A DNA stretch of 35,863 nucleotides from positions 1-35,863 of the forward strand of contig JAJOLK010000025.1 in NCBI GenBank assembly GCA_021173225.1, written 5' to 3'. The number at the start of each line of letters is the position of its first letter. Positions within the stretch are counted from its first letter, which is position 1. Source of the DNA: Phycisphaerales bacterium PN19_bin_20. Its GTDB lineage: Bacteria; Planctomycetota; Phycisphaerae; Phycisphaerales; UBA1924. Positions 24,725-33,697 of the stretch are shown here, piece after piece. The notes under the pieces were generated by a model that was not told the origin of the DNA, did not search any database, and saw only the letters and a list, made by a program, of their open reading frames with translations. A program made the translations under genes and the position numbers.

Positions 24725-26365
24725 CTACCTCGTCTGCTGCGCGCTCAGCAGGGCGTAAGCCGCGACAAGCTGCGGGTTGTTCTCCATCCATCGATCATCA
24801 AGGGTCATAAACGATCCGTCCTCGCCCTGCAACGCCGTCAATCGCGCCACCAGCGCCGCGCGCCAATCCACCACCGCGCCGTCACCACCGCTGAACGGCA
24901 CGCTGCTCATGAGCACCGGCCGGTTGCCGATGCGCGCCGTCCGCAGCACGCTCCAAGCCTTGGCCGCGTCGTCATCGCTGGCCAGCAGCAACTGCCAAAC
25001 GCCCAACTGCCCACCACCACCAGCGCCCGCACCCACGCCCGCACGCACGTCGTCCAGCCGCACCGCCGCGCTGAGCTTGGCAACGCCCTCGAGCTTCTTG
25101 CTCCACACCGCCGCCGTCGCGCCGCTAGCCACCGCCATCACGCTCGACCGCAGCGGCTCGCGCCCGCGCACCGCGAGGTTCGCCAGCCCCGACGCCCGCA
25201 TTGCCCGTGAGTGCATCACAAGATAATAGTAATACCCGTCGGTTCCGATACCAGGGTTCTCATCGATCGAGTAGTGCTCTTGCATCCAGCCCAGCGCCGC
25301 CGTCACGCGCGGATCGTCCTTGATGAGGCCCGCGAACAGGTAGCTCTTAAAGCCCATGTACGTTACGCTGCCGTAGGCACGCAACATAGAAACCACGCTT
25401 CCATCGCTGAGGGTTTCGTCGATACTGCCGGCGAACGACTGACCCCTGCCCAGCGTCTCGGCGTTCTCCGCCGTCGCGTAGACGAACCCGCCCTGACGCG
25501 TCCCCTTCGCGAACGCCTGATCGTTCACCACCGCCACCGTGCCGCTCGCGTCGGTCACCGCCGCCAGCATCTGGCAGCGCTGCAGGAAAACCAGCGCCCG
25601 CTGCACGGCCTCATCATTCGCGGGCACCTCCGCGTCGTAGAACGCCTGCAGCGCAAACGCCGTGTTCGAAAGATCAGGCCGCCCGCGATTCCCGTAACCC
25701 CACCCGCCAAAGAACGGATGGTCCTGCGCAACCAGCGCCGGGGCCTCCTTCCCGCCCGCGCCGCCAACGCCCACCGGGTTCGCCGCCCCCCACTGGTTGC
25801 TCTTTAGAAACACCACGCCCTTGCGCACGCCCTCGCGGGCCCGATCACTATCAACCCGTGCCAGCGCCGACACGCTAATTGCCGTGTTGTAAGACGGTAG
25901 AATCGTGTCGTAGATCCCACCATCGGGCTGTTGGAACGAGAGGATGTACTCCACCGCGCGGGCCACGCTGGGGTCGCTCTGCGTGACCCCCGGCTCCATC
26001 AACATCCCGCTCACCACCAGCGCCGTGATCGCCGGTAGGTTTGGCTGGCCCGGCTTCTCCGGCACGCTCCAGCCCCCCCCGGCGTGCTGCTGCGCACGCA
26101 GAAAGCCGATCGCGCGAGCCGTCAGCCGATCCCGCGCCGCAACGTCCATCGGCGCACTCTTCGGCGCACTCTTCGCTTCCGCTGCCGCCACCGCCAGCGC
26201 GCCAGCCGGGACCACGCCCGACCCAAGCTCTACAGGCCCGCCAGGCCCACCAGACCCACCAGGCGCACCAGGACCGCCGTTGGCACGCGCCACACGCGCA
26301 AGCTCCGCCGACGCAAGCCCGACGAGCAGTGCAAGAATCAAGACGCTAGCGGTGCGTGTGGTCAT
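24725..26365 (-). CDS. Secreted prenyltransferase/squalene-oxidase-repeat protein
   Basis: The 546-residue protein has a signal peptide (MTTRTASVLILALLVGLASA) and then a Gly/Pro-rich spacer (about 30-50). The rest shows repeats of the squalene-cyclase/prenyltransferase alpha-alpha toroid type: AIGFLRAQQHAGGGW near 86, AVEYILSFQQPDGGIYD near 140, GGWGYGNRGRPDLSNTAFALQAF near 223-245, and AALGWMQEHYS near 350. The QxxDGG/QxxGGGW pattern is kept. No DxDD or DDTA cyclase motif was seen, so a soluble binding or structural role outside the cytoplasm is more likely than cyclase activity (inference). Such secreted paralogs are common in planctomycetes. It follows the type II secretion ATPase gene on the same strand and might be a secretion client. 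Confidence 0.8.
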   Translation of the reverse strand: MTTRTASVLILALLVGLASAELARVARANGGPGAPGGSGGPGGPVELGSGVVPAGALAVAAAEAKSAPKSAPMDVAARDRLTARAIGFLRAQQHAGGGWSVPEKPGQPNLPAITALVVSGMLMEPGVTQSDPSVARAVEYILSFQQPDGGIYDTILPSYNTAISVSALARVDSDRAREGVRKGVVFLKSNQWGAANPVGVGGAGGKEAPALVAQDHPFFGGWGYGNRGRPDLSNTAFALQAFYDAEVPANDEAVQRALVFLQRCQMLAAVTDASGTVAVVNDQAFAKGTRQGGFVYATAENAETLGRGQSFAGSIDETLSDGSVVSMLRAYGSVTYMGFKSYLFAGLIKDDPRVTAALGWMQEHYSIDENPGIGTDGYYYYLVMHSRAMRASGLANLAVRGREPLRSSVMAVASGATAAVWSKKLEGVAKLSAAVRLDDVRAGVGAGAGGGGQLGVWQLLLASDDDAAKAWSVLRTARIGNRPVLMSSVPFSGGDGAVVDWRAALVARLTALQGEDGSFMTLDDRWMENNPQLVAAYALLSAQQTR

Positions 26366-26501
26366 GCCCAGAACATAGCACGCTCAAGCCCACGCAGAGC
26401 CCGCACACTCACCCCAGCTTCTTCAGCAGCCCGCCCTCGCGCGCGGCGTCAAAGCTGCCCGCTGTTTGTCTCGCTCGTAGCGACAAGATCCACCGGCCAG
26501 C

Positions 26502-28358
26502 TCACCCCAGCACGCGGTCGAGCTCGGGCTTGGTCGTCAAGCCCTTGGCGATCTTCTCGGCCCCGTCGTCCATCATCGTGCGGAAGCCCGCGACCCGCGC
26601 CGCCTGGAACAGCCGCACGCTGTCGGCGCGCGTCGCCGTCAGTTGCCGAAGCTCGTCGTTCATACGCATGATCTCAAACACGCCCACGCGCCCGTAGAAG
26701 CCCGTGCCCAAACACCGCTCGCACCGCACCGCGCCTGCGGGCCAGTGCGCCGGGTTGTCAAGCCCGCGCCCAAGCACCCCGCCGGGCATGCTCTGACCCT
26801 TGACCCCCGCCAAATACCCCGGCCCGTGGCAGTCAGGGCACACGCGCCGCACCAGCCGCTGCGCAATCACCGCCAGCAGCGTGCTGGTCAGCAAGTACGG
26901 CTCGATGCCGATATCAAGCATGCGCGCAATTGCGCTAGGCGCATCGTTGGTGTGCAGCGTCGCCAGCACCAGATGGCCCGTCAGGCTTGCCTGCACCGCG
27001 AGCTGCGCCGTCTCCGCATCGCGGATCTCACCCACCAGGATCACGTCGGGGTCCTGACGCAACAAACTACGCAGCCCCGTCGCAAACGTCACCCCGCGCT
27101 TCACGTTCACCTGCGTCTGGCTGATGCCCTCGAGGTGATACTCCACCGGGTCCTCGATGGTCATCACGTTCCGGCTCGCCCGGTCAACCCGCCCCAGCGC
27201 GCCGTAGAGCGTCGTGGTCTTGCCAGAGCCCGTCGGGCCAGTCACCAGTAAAATCCCCGTCGGGCGCCCGATCAGCTCGGCCAAAGACTCCTGCATCGGC
27301 CCCGCCATGCCCACCTGGTCAAGGCTCAGCTTCGTCTGGCTCTGGTCAAGCAGACGCAGCACCAGCCGCTCGCCGTACACCGTCGGCACGCACGAGAACC
27401 GGATGTCAATCTTGCGGTTGCCCACCCGCACCGACGTGTGCCCGTCCTGCGGGCTGTGCCGGTTCGCGATGTCCAGCTCCGTCATCACCTTCAACCGGCT
27501 CGAGATCGCCGGCGCCAGCGCCAGCGGCGGGCTGAACGCGTCCACCAGCATCCCGTCGATCCGGAACCGGATCACCAGCTTGTTCTCCATCGGGTGCACG
27601 TGCACGTCACTGGCACGCCGACGAAGCGCCTCGAACAAGATCATGTTCACCAGCCTGATCACCGGCGTCTGACGCGCAAGCTGCAAAAGGTCCGTTGACT
27701 CCTTGATCGAGCCCACCGCCGTCTGCAACGCGCGGTCGTCCAGCGGCAGCTCCTCGACGATCTCCGTCACAAGGTCCTGCCGCTGCTCAAACCCGCGGTT
27801 GATCAGATTCGTCACGCTGCCGCGCGGGGTCAGCACCAGCCGCACCGGCATGCCCAGCGTCTGCTCGAGCATGCTGAACGCCGCGGGCTGCAACGGCTGG
27901 CTCGTCGCCACGTGCATCACCTGCCCGTCAGACGCCAGCCCCGCGTACAGATGCCGCCGCGCCGCCGATGGCGTCACAAGCTCATAAAACCGCGACGACG
28001 ATTCGCTCAGCCGCGGCTCGCTCTCAAACCGCAGACCCGTTCGCTCCGCCAGCCGCGCCAGCCCCTGGTGCTCATCGATCGCCAGCAGACTCAGCAGCGT
28101 GTCCCATGGTTCGGCGTCGCTGCCCGGCAAATCAGGAAAGCTCTTAAGCTGCTCGGCCCGCGGCGACAGCACGCCCAGCGTTTGCGCCACCCGCGCCCAT
28201 CGACGCTGCTGCCCGGCCGCCGCTGAACTCACCAGCGCGCCACCCTGGCCACTACCACCGCCCGACTGCGCGGCACCCATCACGCCCCCCAGCGCGCCCC
28301 CGTTGCCAGAGGACCGAGAAGAACCCGAGTTCAGTGGAGCTTTCGCCAAAGGTGTCAC
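26502..28358 (-). CDS. gspE: Type II secretion/type IV pilus assembly ATPase (GspE/PulE family)
   Basis: This 618-residue cytoplasmic hexameric ATPase powers a type II secretion pseudopilus or type IV pilus. It has an N-terminal low-complexity Ser/Gly-rich stretch (about 8-50) and a GspE N-domain. The ATPase core has Walker A GPTGSGKT near 374-381, the Asp box (DIRFSCVPTVYGERLVLRLL), Walker B (DPDVILVGEIRD) and a His box (LVLATLHTND). Two zinc-type CxxC pairs (CPDC near 506 and CERC near 545) follow, as in PulE. About 35 residues separate the pairs, of normal to slightly long spacing. The start is GTG at 28358 without a clear ribosome site, 44 bases after gspD. No gspF, gspG or pilin gene is in the window, so the rest of the machine must be elsewhere. 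Confidence 0.93.
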   Translation of the reverse strand: MTPLAKAPLNSGSSRSSGNGGALGGVMGAAQSGGGSGQGGALVSSAAAGQQRRWARVAQTLGVLSPRAEQLKSFPDLPGSDAEPWDTLLSLLAIDEHQGLARLAERTGLRFESEPRLSESSSRFYELVTPSAARRHLYAGLASDGQVMHVATSQPLQPAAFSMLEQTLGMPVRLVLTPRGSVTNLINRGFEQRQDLVTEIVEELPLDDRALQTAVGSIKESTDLLQLARQTPVIRLVNMILFEALRRRASDVHVHPMENKLVIRFRIDGMLVDAFSPPLALAPAISSRLKVMTELDIANRHSPQDGHTSVRVGNRKIDIRFSCVPTVYGERLVLRLLDQSQTKLSLDQVGMAGPMQESLAELIGRPTGILLVTGPTGSGKTTTLYGALGRVDRASRNVMTIEDPVEYHLEGISQTQVNVKRGVTFATGLRSLLRQDPDVILVGEIRDAETAQLAVQASLTGHLVLATLHTNDAPSAIARMLDIGIEPYLLTSTLLAVIAQRLVRRVCPDCHGPGYLAGVKGQSMPGGVLGRGLDNPAHWPAGAVRCERCLGTGFYGRVGVFEIMRMNDELRQLTATRADSVRLFQAARVAGFRTMMDDGAEKIAKGLTTKPELDRVLG

Positions 28359-28402
28359 TCACTCACGCATTCATTCATCGACTCGTGTACCCGCCCCATC
28401 GT

Positions 28403-31291
28403 TCACTCGCCACGCGACGGCCCACGCGTCAGCTCCGTCGGCCGAGGCTCGCCCCGCCCAGCCTGCCCCGGCACAGCCGGAAACTTCAGCTTCGGCACCG
28501 GTACAAGATCCGGAGTTGCTCCACTGCCCGGACGGTCGCGCTCCGGCGGACGACCAGGCGCATTTGAGTTCGTCGGGTCCACCGGCACCGGCGCAGGGGC
28601 CAGTGGCGGCGCAGCAGGAGCTACCGGCACAGGAGCCACCGGCACAGGCGCAGCCGGCGCGGGCGACGCGCCACGCCTGCCCGGAGGCAAGATCTCGATC
28701 GCCTCAGGAATCACCGCCGGAAGGTCAGCATTGATCTTCACACCCGCCGCAGGACCCCGGCTAAACAACCTCAGGTCGTTGCCCACCGGGTCGCGCATCA
28801 CCCGCGGCGTGATGAACACATACACCGTCTGGCGACGCTTCGTGTCCGTCGTCCGCTTGAAAAGCTCGCCCACCAGCGGAATATCACCCAGCAGCGGCAC
28901 CTTGAAGATCACCTTGCGAGAGTCGTCCAGCGTCAGACCGCCCACCACGATCGTGCTGTCGCTCGGGATCGTCGCCGACTTGCTCGACACCCTGTTCTCG
29001 CTCCGCGGCGGCGGGATCCCGTTCGCGCTCGTCCCGTCAAAGCTCGAAAGCTCGATCTCGTACTCAAGGCTCAGCAGGTCGCCGCTCGAAATCCGCGGCC
29101 TGACCTTCAGCCGCGGGCCCGCGTCCTGATACCCACCAAAGCTCGTCTGGAACTGCGGGTTCGTGCCCCCGCCAACCGACGTCTGCGTCGTCGTCGCCTC
29201 CTGCCGAATGCTGGAGATCTCCGCCTCTTCGTTGTCGTCCACCAGCAGCTGCGGGTTCGCCACAATCCGTGTGTCGGTCGTCCGCGCGAACAGGTCGATC
29301 ACCAGCGGCACCATGTTCGACTTGATGATCGCGAAGTTCAAGCCCTGCGCCGTGCCCACCGTCGGCCGCCCCAGAATCCCGCCCGTCCCCGCCGTCGCCG
29401 CGAGCGTGCCCTCGAAGATCGTCCGCAGCGCCCCGCCGGTCCCCTCGGCGTTGATCAGCTGGCTCTCGATCCCAAGCCGGAAGTCCTCGTCGTCGTTGAT
29501 CACCACGATCTTCGCGTCGATGTACACCTGCGAGCGCCGCTGGTCCAGCCGCTCAATCAGCCGTTGAAACTGCGGCTGCAAGCGCTGCGGGGCCTTGACA
29601 ATCACCTGGTTGTTGCCCTTGTCCGCCAGCACAAAGACCTGGTCAGACGCCACGATCTCGCCGATCCCCGAGCCCCCGGTGTCCACCGCCGCGATGATCC
29701 CCTCGGGCGTCAGCACGGGCTGGAAGTTGTTGCGACGCTGATTGCCACCCTGCCCGCCGCCCTGCCCAGGCACCAGCGGGCTCTCGCCCGCGGGCACCGT
29801 GTTGGTGATCATCCCGCGGATCACCTCCGCGGTCTTCTCGCTGTCGGCAAACCGCAGCTTGTAGAACTCGTACACGACCCGCTCGGACTGGATCGGCTCC
29901 CTGAACTCATCCACCAACTGCTTGACCCGCGCATGCTGCTGCTCAGTCCCGTAGTACATAAACCCGCGCTGCTCAGGATCAAGCACGAACACCGGCCCGG
30001 CCGCGTCGCCGCCGCCCTGCTGCCGCGCGGGGTTGAACGCCTGCTGCCCCTGCGCGTCAAACTGCCCCGGAAAGGCCTGCCCCCCGCCCCCACCCCGCAT
30101 CGACTGCAGCGTCGTCACGTCACCAAGGCCCTGCCGCCGCGCCTGCTCCGCCAGCGGGATCGCCGCTGGCCCCACCGGGTACCAACGCGGGATCAAGCTG
30201 TTGGGCACATCAACCACCGCCAGCAGGCGCGTGATCAGCGTGACCTCCTCGGGCCGCCCACGCAGGATCAGCGCGTTGGAGTTGGCCTCGGGCACTAGCC
30301 GCTCAGCCAAGTTCGACATGCTCCCGCCCGCACCGCCCTGCCCCTGCTGCATGAACTGCTGCGGGTTGTTGGGGTCCTGCACGCCCGGCACCACGCTGCG
30401 CTGCACCTTGCCCAGCAGCTCAAGAATCCGCGCCTTGGCCGTCAACGCCGAGATCTGCTTGATCTCAAACCGCGTGAACTGCAGGTCGATCTGCTCCTTG
30501 CTGATCCGCTCAATCAGTGACCGCACCATCGCGATCCGCCGCGGCGTGTCGTTGATCACAATCACGCCCATGTCGTCCAGGTACGCCACGTTCACACCGC
30601 CCGCGGGCGCCGGCTGCCCGGGCATCCCGCCGCCACTGCTCCGCAGCGCCGTCTGCAACACCGTGCTCAGCGAGCTCGGACGGATCCCCTTGGTCGCCAA
30701 AATCTGCGTCGTGCTCAGCGGATCATCACCCACCCGGCTGCTCGCCAAATCCGTGATCGGCTTGATCACCCACACAAACTCCGCTTCTTTGGTCAGGTAC
30801 TGTCCGTTCCGCTCCAGCAGGTAGCTCAAGAACTCCAGCAGACGACCCTCGGGCACATCCACCGGCGTCAGCAGCCAAACCTTCTTGTCTGCCAGCGCCA
30901 CATCGCTGGCGATGATCTGGATCTTGCTCTTGCTGGCCACAAAGTCAATCAGCAGCTTCACATCCACCGGCTCGCTGTAAGGGCCGATACGCACGTGCCC
31001 CGCAGGCACCGGGCCCGGCTCATCACCAGCAATCCCATTAGCGCCAGCACCAGGACCCGTCACATCCGCCGGGGGCACGCCCGGCTCTGCGGCACCCGCC
31101 GGCTGCGCTTCACCCGCTGGCTGCGCTTCACCCGCCGACTGCATCTGGCCAGGCTGCTCCTGCATCGCGCCGGGCGCAAGCGCCTTCTCGTTGCCCGGCT
31201 CCGCCAGCGCCAGCGCCGCGCACGAGCCCGCAACGCCCATCAGCACCATCACCGCCGCGATCAATCGTCCCGCCGTAGGTACGCGCTTCAT
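28403..31291 (-). CDS. gspD: Type II secretion secretin (GspD family)
   Basis: The 962-residue protein forms the outer-membrane gate for type II secretion. A signal peptide (about 1-30, ending LALA) is followed by a Gln/Pro/Ala-rich stretch with six-residue repeats. An N0-like domain (FVASKSKIQIIASDVALADKKV) comes next, then several secretin N-type domains separated by Gly/Gln-rich linkers, and a C-terminal secretin barrel with VPLLGDIPLVGELFKRTT and the VYVFITPRVM strand. A Pro/Val/Ala-rich tail of about 80 residues follows. At this length it is longer than the usual 650-750, mainly through the linkers and tails. The ATG at 31291 is chosen because it begins the signal peptide and has GGAGA upstream; the frame stays open to 31531. 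It forms a probable two-gene unit with gspE. Confidence 0.93.
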   Translation of the reverse strand: MKRVPTAGRLIAAVMVLMGVAGSCAALALAEPGNEKALAPGAMQEQPGQMQSAGEAQPAGEAQPAGAAEPGVPPADVTGPGAGANGIAGDEPGPVPAGHVRIGPYSEPVDVKLLIDFVASKSKIQIIASDVALADKKVWLLTPVDVPEGRLLEFLSYLLERNGQYLTKEAEFVWVIKPITDLASSRVGDDPLSTTQILATKGIRPSSLSTVLQTALRSSGGGMPGQPAPAGGVNVAYLDDMGVIVINDTPRRIAMVRSLIERISKEQIDLQFTRFEIKQISALTAKARILELLGKVQRSVVPGVQDPNNPQQFMQQGQGGAGGSMSNLAERLVPEANSNALILRGRPEEVTLITRLLAVVDVPNSLIPRWYPVGPAAIPLAEQARRQGLGDVTTLQSMRGGGGGQAFPGQFDAQGQQAFNPARQQGGGDAAGPVFVLDPEQRGFMYYGTEQQHARVKQLVDEFREPIQSERVVYEFYKLRFADSEKTAEVIRGMITNTVPAGESPLVPGQGGGQGGNQRRNNFQPVLTPEGIIAAVDTGGSGIGEIVASDQVFVLADKGNNQVIVKAPQRLQPQFQRLIERLDQRRSQVYIDAKIVVINDDEDFRLGIESQLINAEGTGGALRTIFEGTLAATAGTGGILGRPTVGTAQGLNFAIIKSNMVPLVIDLFARTTDTRIVANPQLLVDDNEEAEISSIRQEATTTQTSVGGGTNPQFQTSFGGYQDAGPRLKVRPRISSGDLLSLEYEIELSSFDGTSANGIPPPRSENRVSSKSATIPSDSTIVVGGLTLDDSRKVIFKVPLLGDIPLVGELFKRTTDTKRRQTVYVFITPRVMRDPVGNDLRLFSRGPAAGVKINADLPAVIPEAIEILPPGRRGASPAPAAPVPVAPVPVAPAAPPLAPAPVPVDPTNSNAPGRPPERDRPGSGATPDLVPVPKLKFPAVPGQAGRGEPRPTELTRGPSRGE
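31083..31136. repeat. Three tandem 18-base repeats in gspD
   Basis: Units at 31083-31100, 31101-31118 and 31119-31136 share the pattern GGCTGCGCTTCACCCGCT; the last two differ at one base and the first is more diverged. On the coding strand they give six-residue QPAGEA-type repeats just after the signal peptide. Confidence 0.85.
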
Positions 31292-31447
31292 GACATGATT
31301 CTCCGCGAACCGCCGCCAACTACCACGCCAAACCATCTCGCCCACGCCCCCAGCACCTCTCCATCGGCCCGCGCACGCCGCCGCCAGCACGCGCTGGGCG
31401 GAGGATATACCGACACCACCGCCCCAGGTCGCATCTACGCTCACGCC

Positions 31448-32413
31448 ATGCGTGTCGTCAGCCTCCTGCCCTCTGCCACCGAGATCCTTTTCGAGCTCCG
31501 CGCCGGGCACCTGCTCGTCGGCCGCTCGCACGAGTGCGACTGGCCCCCGCAGGCCGCCGCCGTGCCCGTCGTCACAAGCACCGCGCTAGACCACGCCGCC
31601 AGCCCGCTCGAGATCGACCGCGCCGTCCGCCGCGCCATGGCCGACCACCAGCCCCTCTATCACCTTGACCACGCCCGCCTCGCCGCCCTCGCCCCAGACC
31701 TGGTGCTGACCCAAGACCTCTGCCACGTCTGCTCGCTTGACCTCGCTGGCGTGACCGCCGCGTGCAACCAGCTCGAGCACGTCCCGCGCGTGGCCTCACT
31801 CAACCCCACCACGCTCGAAGGGATGCTCGACGACGTCCTGACCCTTGCCGACGCCGTGGGCCTTTCCGCCGCGGGCGTCGAGGCCGTCACGCGCCTTCGC
31901 GGGCGCATGTATCAAGCGCAGGAGTACGTCAACCAGTTCACCAGCGTCGCAAGCTGCGTGGTGCTTGAGTGGACCGACCCGCTGTTCGTCGCCGGGCACT
32001 GGACGCCGCAGATCGTCGAGCGCGCAGGCGCCTGGCACCCGCTCAACCCGACCGTACCGGTCGCCAACGCCGGCGCCGCCGCCGGGCCCATCGGCCTCAC
32101 CCAGCGCACCGCCGGCAAGAGCGTAACCGTCCCCGCCGCCGTCTTCGCCGCCAGCCGACCAGAGGTCATCGTCATCGCCCCCTGCGGCCGCACACTCGCC
32201 CAAGCCCGCGAAGACGCCCGCGCGCTGACCCGCCAACCCTGGTGGCCCACGCTCCCCGCCGTCCAAAGCAACCGCGTCGCCATCGTCGACGGCAACCAGT
32301 ACTTCAGCCGCCCAGGGCCCCGCCTTGTTGACGCCCTCGAATGGCTCGCCGCGTACATCAACCACCGCCCCGACGCCATGCCTCCCAACTTCGCCTGGCA
32401 ACCACTCGACTAA
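31448..32413 (+). CDS. BtuF-like cobalamin-binding (helical-backbone metal receptor) protein
   Basis: The 321-residue protein belongs to the periplasmic-binding-protein group that includes BtuF (COG0614). Family-like segments are RVVSLLPSATEILFEL at the start, VGRSHECDWP near 24-32, DLVLTQDLCHVCSL near 88-100, EWTDPLFVAGHWTPQIVERAG near 173-193 and PEVIVIAPCG near 235. The substrate is probably cobalamin or a related corrinoid. Unlike BtuF of E. coli it has no signal peptide from the ATG at 31448. The frame is open upstream, with no hydrophobic segment there, so it looks cytoplasmic as annotated. Related signal-less members are known. No btuCD transporter genes are nearby. It is divergent from gspD, with a 156-base gap that contains a GGAGGATATACC stretch at 31395-31406. 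Confidence 0.83.
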   Translation: MRVVSLLPSATEILFELRAGHLLVGRSHECDWPPQAAAVPVVTSTALDHAASPLEIDRAVRRAMADHQPLYHLDHARLAALAPDLVLTQDLCHVCSLDLAGVTAACNQLEHVPRVASLNPTTLEGMLDDVLTLADAVGLSAAGVEAVTRLRGRMYQAQEYVNQFTSVASCVVLEWTDPLFVAGHWTPQIVERAGAWHPLNPTVPVANAGAAAGPIGLTQRTAGKSVTVPAAVFAASRPEVIVIAPCGRTLAQAREDARALTRQPWWPTLPAVQSNRVAIVDGNQYFSRPGPRLVDALEWLAAYINHRPDAMPPNFAWQPLD

Positions 32414-32478
32414 CCCAGCACCATCGCTCCCTCTTCCATCTCTCTCGCGTCCCTCTCTCCCTCAAACCCTGTCTCCTC
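32414..32478. other. Pyrimidine-rich gap between convergent genes
   Basis: The 65 bases between the cobalamin-binding gene and the convergent dehydrogenase gene are almost all C and T on the plus strand. There is no clear hairpin. A bidirectional terminator was looked for and not found. Confidence 0.5.
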
Positions 32479-33348
32479 TTACTTCACCGGATACTCAAAC
32501 ACGCCACGCCCACTCTTATCACCAAGCCGCCCCGCGATCACCAGCTGCTTTAGCAGCGGGCACGCCCGGTACCGGTCGTTGTTGAGCCCCTCCGCCAGCA
32601 CATTCATAATGTGCACGCACGTGTCCAGCCCGATGAAGTCCGCCAGCCGCAGCGGGCCCATCGGAAAGTTGCACCCCAGCTTCATGATCCCGTCGATCGC
32701 CTCAGGCTCCGCAACCCCCTCCATCCACGCGTAAAACGCCTCGTTGATCATCGGCATAAGCACACGGTTGCTGATGAACCCCGCGCGGTCGTTCGCCCGC
32801 AGCGGCGTCTTGCCCATCGCCGTCGCCAGCGCCATCGTCCGCTCGACCACCCCCGCGCTGGTCTGCAGCCCCGGGATCACCTCCACCAACTGCATCAGCG
32901 GCACCGGGTTGAAAAAGTGCATCCCCACCACCCGCCCCGCCGTCTTGCCCGCCGCCGTCGCCAGCTCAGTGATGCTGATGCTGCTCGTGTTCGTCGCCAG
33001 CACCACACCCTCGTCCGGATACATCGCCGCCAGCTTGCCCAGCAAATCCTTCTTGACCTTCACATCCTCGACCACCGCCTCAACCACCCAGTCACACCCC
33101 GCCAGGTTCTCAAGCTTGTCAACAAAGCCGATGCGCCCCACGGCCGCGTCCGCCGCATCCTTGCTGATCTTGCCCTTCTCCACCAGCTTGCCCAGGCTCT
33201 TGGCGTGCACGCCCTTGCACCGCTCAATCGACCCCGGGAACGAGTCAAACACCTTTACGCTCAGCCCCGCCATCGCCGCCACCTGGGCGATCCCGCCACC
33301 CATCTGGCCAGCACCAAGAACACCGAGCGTTTTGACGTTGTGAGACAT
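32479..33348 (-). CDS. hbd: 3-hydroxybutyryl-CoA dehydrogenase
   Basis: The 289-residue cytoplasmic enzyme interconverts acetoacetyl-CoA and 3-hydroxybutyryl-CoA with NAD(P)H, in fatty-acid oxidation, butyrate-type or polyhydroxyalkanoate metabolism. The dinucleotide motif GAGQMGGG lies at residues 12-19. Catalytic His144 (in MHFFNPVP) and Glu156 are 12 residues apart as in the family. The substrate Ser in NTSS near 120-123 and Asn in ANDRAGFISNRVL are present. The C-terminal helical domain is complete and ends GVFEYPVK. Length is typical. The ATG at 33348 follows AGAGGAG at good spacing, while a start twelve codons upstream lacks this. No thiolase or enoyl-CoA hydratase gene is adjacent, so the pathway is not resolved. 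Confidence 0.94.
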   Translation of the reverse strand: MSHNVKTLGVLGAGQMGGGIAQVAAMAGLSVKVFDSFPGSIERCKGVHAKSLGKLVEKGKISKDAADAAVGRIGFVDKLENLAGCDWVVEAVVEDVKVKKDLLGKLAAMYPDEGVVLATNTSSISITELATAAGKTAGRVVGMHFFNPVPLMQLVEVIPGLQTSAGVVERTMALATAMGKTPLRANDRAGFISNRVLMPMINEAFYAWMEGVAEPEAIDGIMKLGCNFPMGPLRLADFIGLDTCVHIMNVLAEGLNNDRYRACPLLKQLVIAGRLGDKSGRGVFEYPVK

Positions 33349-33697
33349 GCGTTGGGCTCCTCTTAAGGGTTTCGACGCCAGCATACGCGTTGCTCTCGCC
33401 CCGCCCCGCCAGCCCCGTCACACCAGCTCCGCACCCCACTCACACCGTCGCCGGCCACCAAAGACGCGTCAAACACACCCAACTTTGGCTGGACTTTGCC
33501 TCCGTTTGTAGTAAGCTCAAGGCTTACCGCATCAAGCTTTTGCCGACAAACCGGCTTCTTTCCCTCAAACTTGTGCTACTCAGTCTAAAGAGCCTGCTGT
33601 CAGCCAACGAACATGGTCCCACCAGAGCCGAACCACTCCCAGCCCGCAATCCACCAGGCCGCAATCCCCCAGCCCACAACTGACCTTGGAGCGACGC
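33349..33697. promoter_or_regulatory. Divergent gap upstream of hbd and the P-domain gene
   Basis: This 349-base gap has no supported gene. It is less GC-rich than its surroundings around 33481-33600. A weak sigma-70-like pair, TTGGCT (33485-33490) and TGTAGT (33507-33512) with a 16-base spacer, could serve the plus-strand P-domain gene. A hairpin-forming inverted repeat GTAAGC/GCTTAC (33511-33516 and 33522-33527) overlaps its end and could be an operator. Confidence 0.35.

Noticed and set aside
31292..31531. Upstream extension of the gspD frame
   Set aside because: A signal peptide begins at the ATG at 31291 with a ribosome site; the extension overlaps the divergent cobalamin-binding gene.
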